A stretch of 35,667 nucleotides of DNA, taken from Planctomycetota bacterium (GTDB lineage: Bacteria; Planctomycetota; MHYJ01; JACPRB01). Made by a program: the position numbers and the translations under genes. The notes beneath the pieces were generated by a model. The model saw nothing but the letters and a program-made list of their open reading frames with translations. It had not been told where the DNA came from and ran no database searches. The stretch's first letter is position 1. Each line of letters opens with the position of its first letter. The stretch is taken from contig JACPRB010000010.1 of assembly GCA_016190155.1 (NCBI GenBank), positions 1 through 35,667 on the forward strand, written 5' to 3'. Below are positions 17,000-24,144 of the stretch, piece by piece.

Positions 17000-17092
17000 T
17001 TTACCCTGGACACAAGCTTCGCCCGCTTCGCGGGCGCTTTCCGCACGGCGGAAAGCACGCCGCTGGCGGCGTGGACTTGTGTCCAGGGTAAA
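17000..17092. repeat. Branched hairpin element with a 17-bp inverted repeat
   Basis: TTTACCCTGGACACAAG at 17000-17016 is exactly complementary to 17076-17092. Inside are three adjacent hairpins: GCCCGC/GCGGGC (17021-17035), GCTTTCCGC/GCGGAAAGC (17036-17056) and ACGCCGC/GCGGCGT (17057-17072). The whole would fold as an outer stem closing three arms, a cloverleaf-like cruciform. No coding sequence overlaps it. It could be a MITE-like or attachment-type element, or a structured RNA. Confidence 0.8.
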
Positions 17093-17093
17093 C

Positions 17094-17128
17094 CGCCGTT
17101 CACGGATGTTTACTGATCGTGAACGGCG
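17094..17128. repeat. Second hairpin, 11-bp perfect stem
   Basis: CGCCGTTCACG (17094-17104) and its complement CGTGAACGGCG (17118-17128) enclose a 13-base loop. It begins one base after the branched element. The stem contains CCGTTCAC/GTGAACGG, the same 8-mer that builds the dispersed repeats at 4348, 23563 and 32481. Confidence 0.75.
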
Positions 17129-17215
17129 ATTTAGCGCCGGACCTCCGGGCTCGACCATAATATCGACTATCGTTAGAACGGACAGATAGTGACTATATTA
17201 ACGTGTTGAGTTAAG
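17129..17215. promoter_or_regulatory. AT-rich leader before the AAA ATPase
   Basis: The leader holds an imperfect inverted repeat around 17172 (ACTATC...GATAGT, with AT-rich flanks TAATATCG and TATATTA) and TATATT at 17194-17199, 16 bases before the ATG at 17216. It may contain the promoter and an operator. The local AT content contrasts sharply with the rest of the window. No convincing -35 is seen. Confidence 0.3.
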
Positions 17216-18445
17216 ATGGTCGTCATGAAAGACCGCTCTCTCGCTTCGGCCATCGAGGAGTTCGCGTTCGCGAACCACAAGATCGCCATGGTCTCGGGGC
17301 CGCGCCAATGCGGCAAGACGACGCTCGCCCGGATGCTGCTCTCCAGACGAAAAGTCGGCGTTTATCGGAACTGGGATGATTTGCCGTTCAGACGTGAGTG
17401 GGCTCTGAATCCGTCCTCCATCGTCCCCCGAGCCGAGGGAAAAGTGGTTCCTCTGGTCGTCCTGGACGAGATCCACAAGGAGCGACGCTGGAAGCGGAAT
17501 CTGAAGGGTGTCTACGACACGCTGGAGTCCCCCTGTGATTTCCTCGTGACCGGCAGCGCGCGGCTGAACATCTATCGAAAGGGCAGCGACAGCCTTCTGG
17601 GGCGTCACTTTCCATTTCGCCTGCATCCCTTCTCATTGCGGGAGTTGGAACGACCTGACGTGTTGCGGCCCGACGACATGATGGAGTCGCTTTTCTCCCG
17701 CTCTGAAAAGACGGGGAAGGCCTCCGAAGAGGGGGTGGCCGCACTCATGGCGTACGGCCCGTTCCCAGAGCCGCTTCTGGCTCGGAATGCCCGTACGATC
17801 AATCTTTGGAGGCATAGCCGCGAGCAATTGGTGATCCGGCTGGACTTGCGCGACCTCAGCCGCCTTCCGGAACTGGAACGCATCGAAATGATGACGGCGC
17901 TCCTGCCCGAACGGGTCGGCTCCCTGTTCAGCCTCTCCTCTCTGGCGCGGGACCTGGAGACCAGCGTTCCGACGATCAAACGGTGGACGACTTACTTAAA
18001 GGATCTGTACTACCTGTTCGAAATCAGGCCCTACACCAGGAAGATCGCGCGGTCGCTCCAACGCGAAGGGAAAATCTATCTCTGGGACTATGGCACAATC
18101 CGGAACGAAGCCGCGCGGTTTGAGAATCTCGTCGCCCTGCATCTGCTTAAGACCTGCCACTTCTGGACGGACACGGGCGAGGGCGTATTCGACTTGTACT
18201 TCCTCCGCAACAAAGAGAAACAGGAGATCGACTTCCTCATCGTCCGCGACGGCGAGCCTTGGCTGCCCGTCGAGGTCAAGATGTCCGACTCCGACGTCTC
18301 GCCCAATTGGAAGAAGTTCGCCCCCATGCTCCCGTGTAGACGCGGGCTTCAGGTCGTCCGCAAGCCGGAATGGAAGCTCCACGACTTCGGAGGCTCGCAG
18401 GTACTCATCGCAGGAGCGGCCGAGGCGCTCACCTATTTCGCCTGA
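17216..18445 (+). CDS. AAA_14 ATPase with DUF4143 nuclease-like C-terminus
   Basis: A 409-residue protein of the common AAA_14/DUF4143 family. The Walker A motif is GPRQCGKTT at 28-36, and Walker B is VVLDEIHK. LVTGSARLNIYRKGSDSLLG holds the sensor and family signature, and FRLHPFSLREL follows. The C-terminal half has a winged-helix stretch (LARDLETSVPTIKRWTTYLK), then the DUF4143 core: WDYGTIRNEAARFENLVALH and EIDFLIVRDGEPWLPVEVK, a PD-(D/E)xK-like pattern. Many genomes carry scattered copies, often acquired, and the function is unsettled. The flanking hairpins, a decayed ORF tail upstream and a tRNA downstream suggest an acquired gene. Confidence 0.9.
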   Translation: MVVMKDRSLASAIEEFAFANHKIAMVSGPRQCGKTTLARMLLSRRKVGVYRNWDDLPFRREWALNPSSIVPRAEGKVVPLVVLDEIHKERRWKRNLKGVYDTLESPCDFLVTGSARLNIYRKGSDSLLGRHFPFRLHPFSLRELERPDVLRPDDMMESLFSRSEKTGKASEEGVAALMAYGPFPEPLLARNARTINLWRHSREQLVIRLDLRDLSRLPELERIEMMTALLPERVGSLFSLSSLARDLETSVPTIKRWTTYLKDLYYLFEIRPYTRKIARSLQREGKIYLWDYGTIRNEAARFENLVALHLLKTCHFWTDTGEGVFDLYFLRNKEKQEIDFLIVRDGEPWLPVEVKMSDSDVSPNWKKFAPMLPCRRGLQVVRKPEWKLHDFGGSQVLIAGAAEALTYFA

Positions 18446-18772
18446 TCTCATTGGCGGATCTTCGGTTCGACCGATCTCAGGTGAGGTGTCGGCCACAATA
18501 TCGCAATCTCGACCGTCTGATGGCCGTCGCGTCCGCCCCGGTCGGCCGCGTCGAAGGTCGCGTAGACGATGCGGAACCAGATCTCCGGCTCCTCAGGGCC
18601 GCGCCGACGGGATCGCAAACTGTTGCAGTCGGGGACCTTGCTGTTACGAGGGGAAACGCCCGACCGCGTCCTCCTTCGATTCTGGGCGGTGAACAGTGCG
18701 GCATGCCTCTTGCTGAACACCGACAGGGTCGCGTAGGCCGATCCCCAGACGACTCAGCCGAGTCGGACACGT
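18446..18772. other. Gap between the ATPase and the tRNA
   Basis: 327 bases with no convincing gene. A minus-strand frame (18448-18720) contains EIWFRIVYATFDAADR-like text, but its upstream part is irregular and I recognise no family. It may hold decayed coding sequence; I see no repeat or terminator. Confidence 0.4.
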
Positions 18773-18858
18773 GGGGCCGTGGCGGAATTGGCAGACGCGC
18801 CGTCTTCTCAAGTCGGTGCTCCGCAAGGAGCGTGGGGGTTCGAATCCCCCCGGCCCCA
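18773..18858 (+). tRNA. Class II tRNA, tRNA-Leu-like body with CUC anticodon
   Basis: An 86-base cloverleaf. The acceptor is GGGGCCG (18773-18779) with CGGCCCC, and the discriminator is A at 18858; CCA is not encoded. The D arm GCGGAATTGGCAGACGC is the standard bacterial Leu type. The variable arm is GCTCC-GCAA-GGAGC, and the T arm is GGGGG-TTCGAAT-CCCCC. The anticodon arm (18800-18816) is CCGTC-TTCTCAA-GTCGG, placing CTC at 18807-18809. CTC is a Glu anticodon, and the stem has one T-T mismatch. TTCTCAA is the reverse complement of TTGAGAA, which would give the Leu anticodon GAG. It may be non-functional, or reassigned. Confidence 0.75.
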
Positions 18859-18906
18859 TGAAAAACCCGCTTGAGAAGCACCCCTCTATCATGCTAAGCT
18901 TAAGTG

Positions 18907-18935
18907 GACTTGAGAAGACGGCGGTTCCGCCACGG
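18907..18935 (-). repeat. Inverted partial copy of the tRNA
   Basis: On the minus strand, CCGTGGCGGAA (18935-18925) and GCCGTCTTCTCAAGTC (18922-18907) occur in the same order as in the tRNA (18777-18787 and 18799-18814). The 11 bases between them in the tRNA are reduced to 2. The copy covers the acceptor end, D arm and anticodon arm only. The plus strand here therefore carries CTTGAGAAG, which also occurs at 18870-18878. Confidence 0.65.
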
Positions 18936-18944
18936 AACCGTGAG

Positions 18945-18971
18945 AAGGCGCGGCCGCAAGCCGCGCCTTTT
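18945..18971 (+). terminator. Intrinsic terminator after the tRNA
   Basis: AAGGCGCGG (18945-18953) pairs with CCGCGCCTT (18961-18969) across a 7-base loop and runs into TTTT (18968-18971). It follows the tRNA by about 87 bases and closes the plus-strand transcript before the minus-strand RND gene. Confidence 0.7.
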
Positions 18972-19015
18972 CCTTTCTCTGCGTCCCCTGGGTCCTCTGG
19001 TGTCGGTTCTTCCTC
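18972..19015. repeat. CTCTGCGTC-type degenerate repeat, copy A
   Basis: The stretch reads TTCTCTGCGTC, CCTGGGTCCTCTGGTGTCGG, then TTCTTCCTCTCAGCG. Near-identical pieces (CTTTCTCTGCGTC and TCCTCTGGTGTCGG) recur at the other end of the RND gene (21521-21594). The copies therefore flank the RND gene on both sides. Confidence 0.55.
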
Positions 19016-21520
19016 TCAGCGTCCTCCGTCCGCTCTCCGGATCCTCGGGTACCTCAGCACCACGAACGCGCTCGGCAGCGCCGTCAGCGACGCCAGCAGC
19101 CCCATCAGCATCGCCAGCCCCGTGAAGAGCCCGAAGTACATCGTCGGCACGAAGCGCGACAGCGCCAGGATGACGAACCCGGTAAACACGATCGACGTCG
19201 CAATCATGATCGCCCGGCCGATCGTCGCGTGCGACCGGCGAATCGCCTGCGCGACGTCGCCCCCCGTCGCCGCCAGCTCGATGCGGTAGCGCACCGTGTA
19301 CTGGATCGCCGCGTCGATCCCCACCCCCATCGCCACCGACGCGATCATCACCGTCACCATGTCGAGCGGGACGCCCGCAAAGCCCATCACGCCCAAGACC
19401 ACGAAAACGGGCAGCACCTGCGGCACCAGCACGATCGCCGCCAGCAGCGGATTGCGGAAGAGCACGCACAGCATCGTGAAGATCGCCCCGACGACCATCA
19501 GGAACGTGTCCTTCTGGCTCTCGATGAGGCTGTTGAGCATGTTCGCGTACAGGAGGAAGATCCCGGTCGGCCGCGCGCGAACGCCTTTGAGCTCCTTCTC
19601 CTGAAGCGACGCCAGATGCACGCGCAATCCTGCCAGGATCCGGTTGCGATTGAGCGTCGGCGCCGTCTCCTTCATCCGCACGAGCACGCGCGAAACCGAG
19701 AAATCCCGGTTGCAGAACTCCGCCGCCTGCTCCTTCGCCATCGACGCGACGGTGCGGATGAGCGGCTCCTCCTTCATCTTCACGGCCTTGCGCACCTCGT
19801 CCACGAGCGTCTTGAACGAGCGCACGTTGCCCGTCTCGGGCACCGTGTCGAAGAAACGTCCGACCGCCTCGATCGCCGCCAACCCCGCGGGCGTCTCGAA
19901 GAACCCCGGCCTCTCCTTGGGTTTCTTGCCGCACGCGCGACACTTTTTCTCGCCGTCGAGGTCCGCCGGCGCCACCACTTTCGCGCACGTCTCGCATTCC
20001 AGCCGCCGCTTCACGTCCGATTCGAGGATCACCTCCAGCGGCGTCGTGCCGCCCATCCGATTGTCGATGTAGTCGAGACCTTGATAGATCTCGCTCGACG
20101 GACGGAAGTAATCGATGAACTTGGTCTCGACCTTGAGGCGCGTCGCGCCCCAGATCGAAACGGCCAAGAGAGCCACGCTGGCGCCCAGCACGACGGCCGG
20201 CCGGCGCAGGCACAGCGCCACGAGCGCCTTGAGCGGCCCGCCCAGCTCGGACGCCGCCCCCGCGCCGGTCACCGTCACGCCCGGGAGCGACAGATGCGCC
20301 GATGGCAGAAACAGCATGATCGTCGCCAGCCCCATCGCCATGCCCACCGTCATCATGAGCCCGAACGTGCGCACCGGGTTGATGCCGCTGGTCATGAGCG
20401 ACGCCGTGCCCGCCATCGTCGTCGTGCAGCTGTACAGGCACGGGATCCAGATCTCCATCGGCGCCCTCGCCGTCGACACCTTCGGATCCTCGTCAGGGTA
20501 GAGCGTCCGGCGCTCGCGATAGCGCTCCACGAAGTAGACGGAGTACGGCAGCATCAGAACGAAGAGCAGCACCGGCAGATTCGACGTGATGACCGTCACC
20601 TTCCGATCGGCCGACACCATCACGGCCAGGATGACCACGACCGGCAACGCGCACGCGACCATCGGCAAGGCCACCCAGCGCGGCCGCCGGTAGATGAGCA
20701 GCAGCGCCAGCGTGAAGAGCGCGAAGGACGCGACGCCGAACGTCGACAAGTCCGATCGAATGTGCTCCAGGAGGTTGATGTTGATGTGCGAAAGCCCCGA
20801 CAGTCGCACGGGCTCGTCGAACTTCGGACTCCACTCGCGCGCGAGCTCCCGGATGACGTTGACGAACATCTCGCGCCGTCGGTTGAGCTCGACCTTGCCC
20901 GCCTTGAACCGGGGCTCCACCACCTCGTGCAGCCGCTTCTGCGCCTCCGCATCCTCCCGACGCGCCATGAGCCGCATGCGTTCCGGCTCAGTGACGACGA
21001 TGTCTTCCGGCAGATCGAGATAAACGAGGATCGAGGTGTCCTGTCCGTTCGCCGAAATCAAGTTCCCGACCGCCTGCGTGTGCCCCAGGAGCTCCTTCTT
21101 GGCCTTCTCCAGATTCACGCGCGCATCGAGTTCGCCCTTAGGATCCACGAGCGTGACCGGAACCGGAAGGAGCGCCCCAGGTACGTTCCGTAGGAGAGGC
21201 ACCTTCGTGATGCCTAGGACGGTCTTCGCGTGGGGAACGCGCTCCAGTCGATCCGTGAAATCGCGCAGCAGCGCCATCGCCTCCGGGCTGAACCACCCCT
21301 CCTTGCGATGGCAGCAGACGATCACGTACTCGTCGTACGCCCAATCCGCGCGCGACTCGTTGTAGTAGGCGAGATCCGGATCGTCCTCGTTGAGAAGAAC
21401 GTCGGTGCCCGCCTCCACCGAGAAATCGGGCAGGAGCGTCCCCGCCCACGCCGCCAGCGCGGCGAACGCCAAGAGGATCGCCCACCAGCCGCGCAGCAGA
21501 CTCCGACCGTAGGAACTCAT
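19016..21520 (-). CDS. MMPL/RND family exporter with an embedded zinc ribbon
   Basis: An 834-residue inner-membrane protein with about twelve membrane segments in two repeats, as in RND/MMPL transporters and hopanoid-type lipid exporters. TM1 is near residues 10-29. TM2-6 (from LSTFGVASFALFTLALLLIY) follow a periplasmic domain. TM7 (VVLGASVALLAVSIWGATRL) precedes a second periplasmic domain, and TM8-12 contain VMIASVAMGVGIDAAIQYTV. The second periplasmic domain carries C509xxC512-x14-C527xxC530-x2-KP, a zinc-ribbon pattern not normally expected in this family and matching the Cys-rich protein at 4547. The sequence is otherwise uninterrupted. Substrate is unknown; a lipid or hydrophobic cargo is the usual guess. 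Confidence 0.85.
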   Translation of the reverse strand: MSSYGRSLLRGWWAILLAFAALAAWAGTLLPDFSVEAGTDVLLNEDDPDLAYYNESRADWAYDEYVIVCCHRKEGWFSPEAMALLRDFTDRLERVPHAKTVLGITKVPLLRNVPGALLPVPVTLVDPKGELDARVNLEKAKKELLGHTQAVGNLISANGQDTSILVYLDLPEDIVVTEPERMRLMARREDAEAQKRLHEVVEPRFKAGKVELNRRREMFVNVIRELAREWSPKFDEPVRLSGLSHININLLEHIRSDLSTFGVASFALFTLALLLIYRRPRWVALPMVACALPVVVILAVMVSADRKVTVITSNLPVLLFVLMLPYSVYFVERYRERRTLYPDEDPKVSTARAPMEIWIPCLYSCTTTMAGTASLMTSGINPVRTFGLMMTVGMAMGLATIMLFLPSAHLSLPGVTVTGAGAASELGGPLKALVALCLRRPAVVLGASVALLAVSIWGATRLKVETKFIDYFRPSSEIYQGLDYIDNRMGGTTPLEVILESDVKRRLECETCAKVVAPADLDGEKKCRACGKKPKERPGFFETPAGLAAIEAVGRFFDTVPETGNVRSFKTLVDEVRKAVKMKEEPLIRTVASMAKEQAAEFCNRDFSVSRVLVRMKETAPTLNRNRILAGLRVHLASLQEKELKGVRARPTGIFLLYANMLNSLIESQKDTFLMVVGAIFTMLCVLFRNPLLAAIVLVPQVLPVFVVLGVMGFAGVPLDMVTVMIASVAMGVGIDAAIQYTVRYRIELAATGGDVAQAIRRSHATIGRAIMIATSIVFTGFVILALSRFVPTMYFGLFTGLAMLMGLLASLTALPSAFVVLRYPRIRRADGGR

Positions 21521-21594
21521 ACTCTGGGTCCTCTGCGTCCTCTGGTGTCGGGTTCTCTTTCTCTGCGTCTCTGGACTCTCTCCGGTATCTCTAC
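21521..21594. repeat. CTCTGCGTC-type degenerate repeat, copy B
   Basis: The stretch CTCTGGGTC-CTCTGCGTC-CTCTGGTGTCGGG, then CTCTTTCTCTGCGTCTCTGG and CTCTACTC, has a period of about 8-9 bases. It lies between the RND start and the acyl-CoA synthetase stop, and matches copy A at 18972. On the minus strand it reads as GACGCAGAGGACCCAGAG-type sequence. Confidence 0.6.
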
Positions 21595-23531
21595 TCCGCG
21601 CGCCCGATCTCCTCCAGGGCGTCCGGATTCTCCACCGAGCTTAAGTCGCCCGGTGTCTCCCCGAGATACTTCCTTCGGATCGCCCCGCGCACGATCTTCG
21701 CCGAGCGCGTCTTCGGCAGCATCTTCACGAACTTCAGCACGTCGGGCTTGAGCGTCTTGCCGAGGTGCTTGACGACCTGCTCCTTGAGCTCCTCGCGCAG
21801 CGCCTCGCTCGGCTCCCGCCCGGGCTTCAACACCACGAAGCACACCACCGTCTCCCCCTTGAGCTCGTGCGGCACGCCGATCGCCGCCGCCTCCGCCACC
21901 GCCGCGTGCTCGAAGAGCGCCCCCTCGACCTCCGCCGGCCCCACCCGCTTGCCGGCCACCTTGATCGTGTCGTCGCTGCGCCCATATAGGAACCAATACC
22001 CGTCCTCGTCCACCTTCGCCCAGTCGCCGTGATACCATACGCCGGGAAACCGCGAGAAATACGTCTCCAGATACCGCTGCGAGTCCTTCAGGAACCCCTT
22101 GGTCATCGACGGCGCCGGCTTCTTGCACACCAGATGGCCGATCGCCCCGCGAATCGGCTTGCCCGTGTCGTCGAAGACGTCCACGTCCATCCCGAGCCCG
22201 GGTCCGCGCAGCGTGCACGCCTTCAAGGGCGTGATCGGTATCGGCGACAGCAGACACCCCACGATCTCCGTCCCGCCCGAGATGTTGATGATCGGGCACT
22301 GCCTACCCCCCACCTTCTCGAAGAACCACAGATAGCTCTCCGGATCCCACGGCTCGCCCGTCGACCCCAGCGTGTAGAGCGTCGACAGATCGTGCTTCGT
22401 GATCCACTCGTCGCCCACCGTCTTCAAAAGCCGTATCGCCGTCGGAGAAACGCCCAGCGTCGTGACCTTGTGTTTCTCGACGATTTCCCACAGCCGATCC
22501 GGCGCGGGCCAGTTCGGCGCGCCCTCATAGATCAGGAAGTGCGCCCCGTGGAACGTCACGCCGATCATCTCCCACGGCCCCATCATCCAGCCGATGTCGG
22601 TCAGCCAGAAAAAGACGTCGTCGCGCTTGACGTCGAAGCAGTAGCCGAGTTCCTTGGCCATCTGCGCCAGGCAGCCGGCGTGGGTGTGCACCGTCCCCTT
22701 GGGCTTGCCGGTCGTGCCGCTGGTGTAGATGACCATGGCCGTGTCTTCCGCCTCGAGCTCCGCCGTCGGCGAATAGTTGGGTTGCCGCCCCACGGCGTCG
22801 TCCCACCACAGATCGCGACCGTGCTTCCACGGTACGTCCGGCAGCCCCAGACGATTGAAGACGACGACCGTGCGGATCGACGGCACTTCCGCGACCGCCG
22901 CATCCGCTTCCGGCTTGAGCGGCGTCTTCTTCCCGCGGCGCATCACGCCGTCCGCCGTGAAGAGCACCTTCGCCTCGGCGTCGCGCAGACGCGTCGCCAG
23001 CGCGGGCGCCCCGAACGCCGAAAAGACGGGCACCGCGACGGCGCCGATCTTGAGGCACCCGAAGAACGCCGCCACGATCTCCGGCACCATCGGCATGAAG
23101 ATGCCCACGGTGTCGCCCTTCTGGATCCCCAGGCGCTTGAGGCACTCCGCGACCTGCGACGCCGAGCGATGCAGGTCGTCGTAGGTCCACGTGGCGGTCG
23201 CCCCGTCGTCCCCGATCCACGTGAGCGCCGGCCGCGTCCCGCGCCCTTCGAGGAGATGTCGGTCCAAGCAGTTCGCGATGATGTTGATCCGCCCTCCGAC
23301 GAACCAGCGCGCCCACTCCATGCCCCGCGACATGTCCAGGACGCGTTCGTAGGGCTTGAACCAGCGCACGTCCAGGTCCTTGAGCGCGGCATCCCAGAAC
23401 CATTCGATGTCGGCCGTAGATCGCCGGATGAGCTCGTCATACGTCTTGATGCCGTGCTTGCGCATGAAACGCGTGATGTTCGCGCGGTCGATGCGTTCAC
23501 GCGTGGGTTTCCAGATCGTGTCGTCTTTCAT
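21591..23531 (-). CDS. AMP-forming acetyl- or short-chain acyl-CoA synthetase
   Basis: A 646-residue ANL-superfamily enzyme that activates a carboxylate with ATP and loads it onto CoA. The start at 23531 (MKDDTIWKP) is chosen because the longer frame from 23594 begins inside the 8-bp repeat. Motifs are VIYTSGTTGKPKGTVHTHAG (P-loop), LGSTGEPWDPE, NISGGTEIVG in place of the WWQTETG of classic Acs, YHGDWAKVDEDGYWFLYGR and GRSDDTIKVAGKRVGPAEVEG. The catalytic Lys is K612 in TRSAKIVRG. The altered acyl-pocket motif means the substrate may not be acetate. It is upstream of the RND gene, separated by repeat copy B. Confidence 0.85.
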   Translation of the reverse strand: MKDDTIWKPTRERIDRANITRFMRKHGIKTYDELIRRSTADIEWFWDAALKDLDVRWFKPYERVLDMSRGMEWARWFVGGRINIIANCLDRHLLEGRGTRPALTWIGDDGATATWTYDDLHRSASQVAECLKRLGIQKGDTVGIFMPMVPEIVAAFFGCLKIGAVAVPVFSAFGAPALATRLRDAEAKVLFTADGVMRRGKKTPLKPEADAAVAEVPSIRTVVVFNRLGLPDVPWKHGRDLWWDDAVGRQPNYSPTAELEAEDTAMVIYTSGTTGKPKGTVHTHAGCLAQMAKELGYCFDVKRDDVFFWLTDIGWMMGPWEMIGVTFHGAHFLIYEGAPNWPAPDRLWEIVEKHKVTTLGVSPTAIRLLKTVGDEWITKHDLSTLYTLGSTGEPWDPESYLWFFEKVGGRQCPIINISGGTEIVGCLLSPIPITPLKACTLRGPGLGMDVDVFDDTGKPIRGAIGHLVCKKPAPSMTKGFLKDSQRYLETYFSRFPGVWYHGDWAKVDEDGYWFLYGRSDDTIKVAGKRVGPAEVEGALFEHAAVAEAAAIGVPHELKGETVVCFVVLKPGREPSEALREELKEQVVKHLGKTLKPDVLKFVKMLPKTRSAKIVRGAIRRKYLGETPGDLSSVENPDALEEIGRAE

Positions 23532-23562
23532 GGCGGTCAGTGTAGCATCCGACTCCACCGAA

Positions 23563-23637
23563 GCGTTCACTTGTTCATCCGTTCGTTGGTTCATCCGTTG
23601 AACGGACGAACGGGCGAGCCGGCGAACCGATGAACGG
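23563..23637. repeat. Inverted-arm repeat of 8-bp units, copy 2
   Basis: Four left units (GCGTTCAC, TTGTTCAT, CCGTTCGT, TGGTTCAT), the palindromic centre CCGTTGAACGG at 23595-23605, and four right units (ACGAACGG, GCGAGCCG, GCGAACCG, ATGAACGG). The centre makes this the most compact copy, a near-complete hairpin. It lies between the acyl-CoA synthetase start and the stop of the 166-residue gene. Confidence 0.85.
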
Positions 23638-23643
23638 GTGCGT

Positions 23644-24144
23644 TCACTCGTCGTACTCGGGAGGCGGTTCGGGAGGAACCTCCGGGGCGGGCGGCGGCGC
23701 GTTCTTCTGCTTGCGCTGGCGCCGGGGCAATTCGAGCGAGATCTCGTTGACGGAGACGTCCTTGAAACAGCCGGATCCCAGTTCCTCGCGCCGTTCCACC
23801 ACGACGCGCTGGGTCTGGTAGAGCTCCGGATCCTCGTACTTCAGCGACTCCGCATACACGAACCGCGCCACATCGCGCATCTGCTCTTCCTGATCGGCCC
23901 GCGGGACGTATTCGCGCGAGAGACAGCGGACGAAGATCTCCTTGCCGTCCGCGGCGTCCCGGAACTCCGCCGTCGCCTCCTCGAACTTGTATTGTCCGGT
24001 CACCGCCATCGCGAGCTTCACGCGCGTCCCGGCGGCCGTACTCTCGAGCGTCCCGACCGACATCATCATCAGGACCATGATGATCGCAAAGCCGGCCATG
24101 CCGAGAAAGACGATCGCATGCAAGGACGACCGCTGTTCGCTCAC
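23644..24144 (-). CDS. Membrane-anchored protein with Pro-rich tail
   Basis: A 166-residue protein, probably starting at GTG 24144 (overlap GTGA with the upstream stop). A short cytoplasmic start is followed by one membrane segment near residues 10-30 (IVFLGMAGFAIIMVLMMMSV), then an extracytoplasmic region with FRDAADGKEIFVRCLSREYV and ERREELGSGCFKDVSVNEIS. The tail is rich in Pro and Glu (PPPAPEVPPEPPPEYDE). No family is recognised. It is the last gene of the five-gene minus operon from the HIT gene; repeat copy 2 begins 7 bases beyond its stop. Confidence 0.7.
   Translation of the reverse strand: MSEQRSSLHAIVFLGMAGFAIIMVLMMMSVGTLESTAAGTRVKLAMAVTGQYKFEEATAEFRDAADGKEIFVRCLSREYVPRADQEEQMRDVARFVYAESLKYEDPELYQTQRVVVERREELGSGCFKDVSVNEISLELPRRQRKQKNAPPPAPEVPPEPPPEYDE

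Noticed and set aside
18448-18720. A possible minus-strand toxin-like protein
   Set aside because: Only a short stretch looks protein-like, no start or ribosome site fits, and no family could be named.
18771-19289. A plus-strand protein starting GPWRNWQTRRLLKS across the tRNA
   Set aside because: It is a spurious translation of the tRNA and terminator.
23532-23594. A longer N-terminus for the acyl-CoA synthetase
   Set aside because: The extra residues are encoded by the 8-bp repeat, and the family start is at MKDD.
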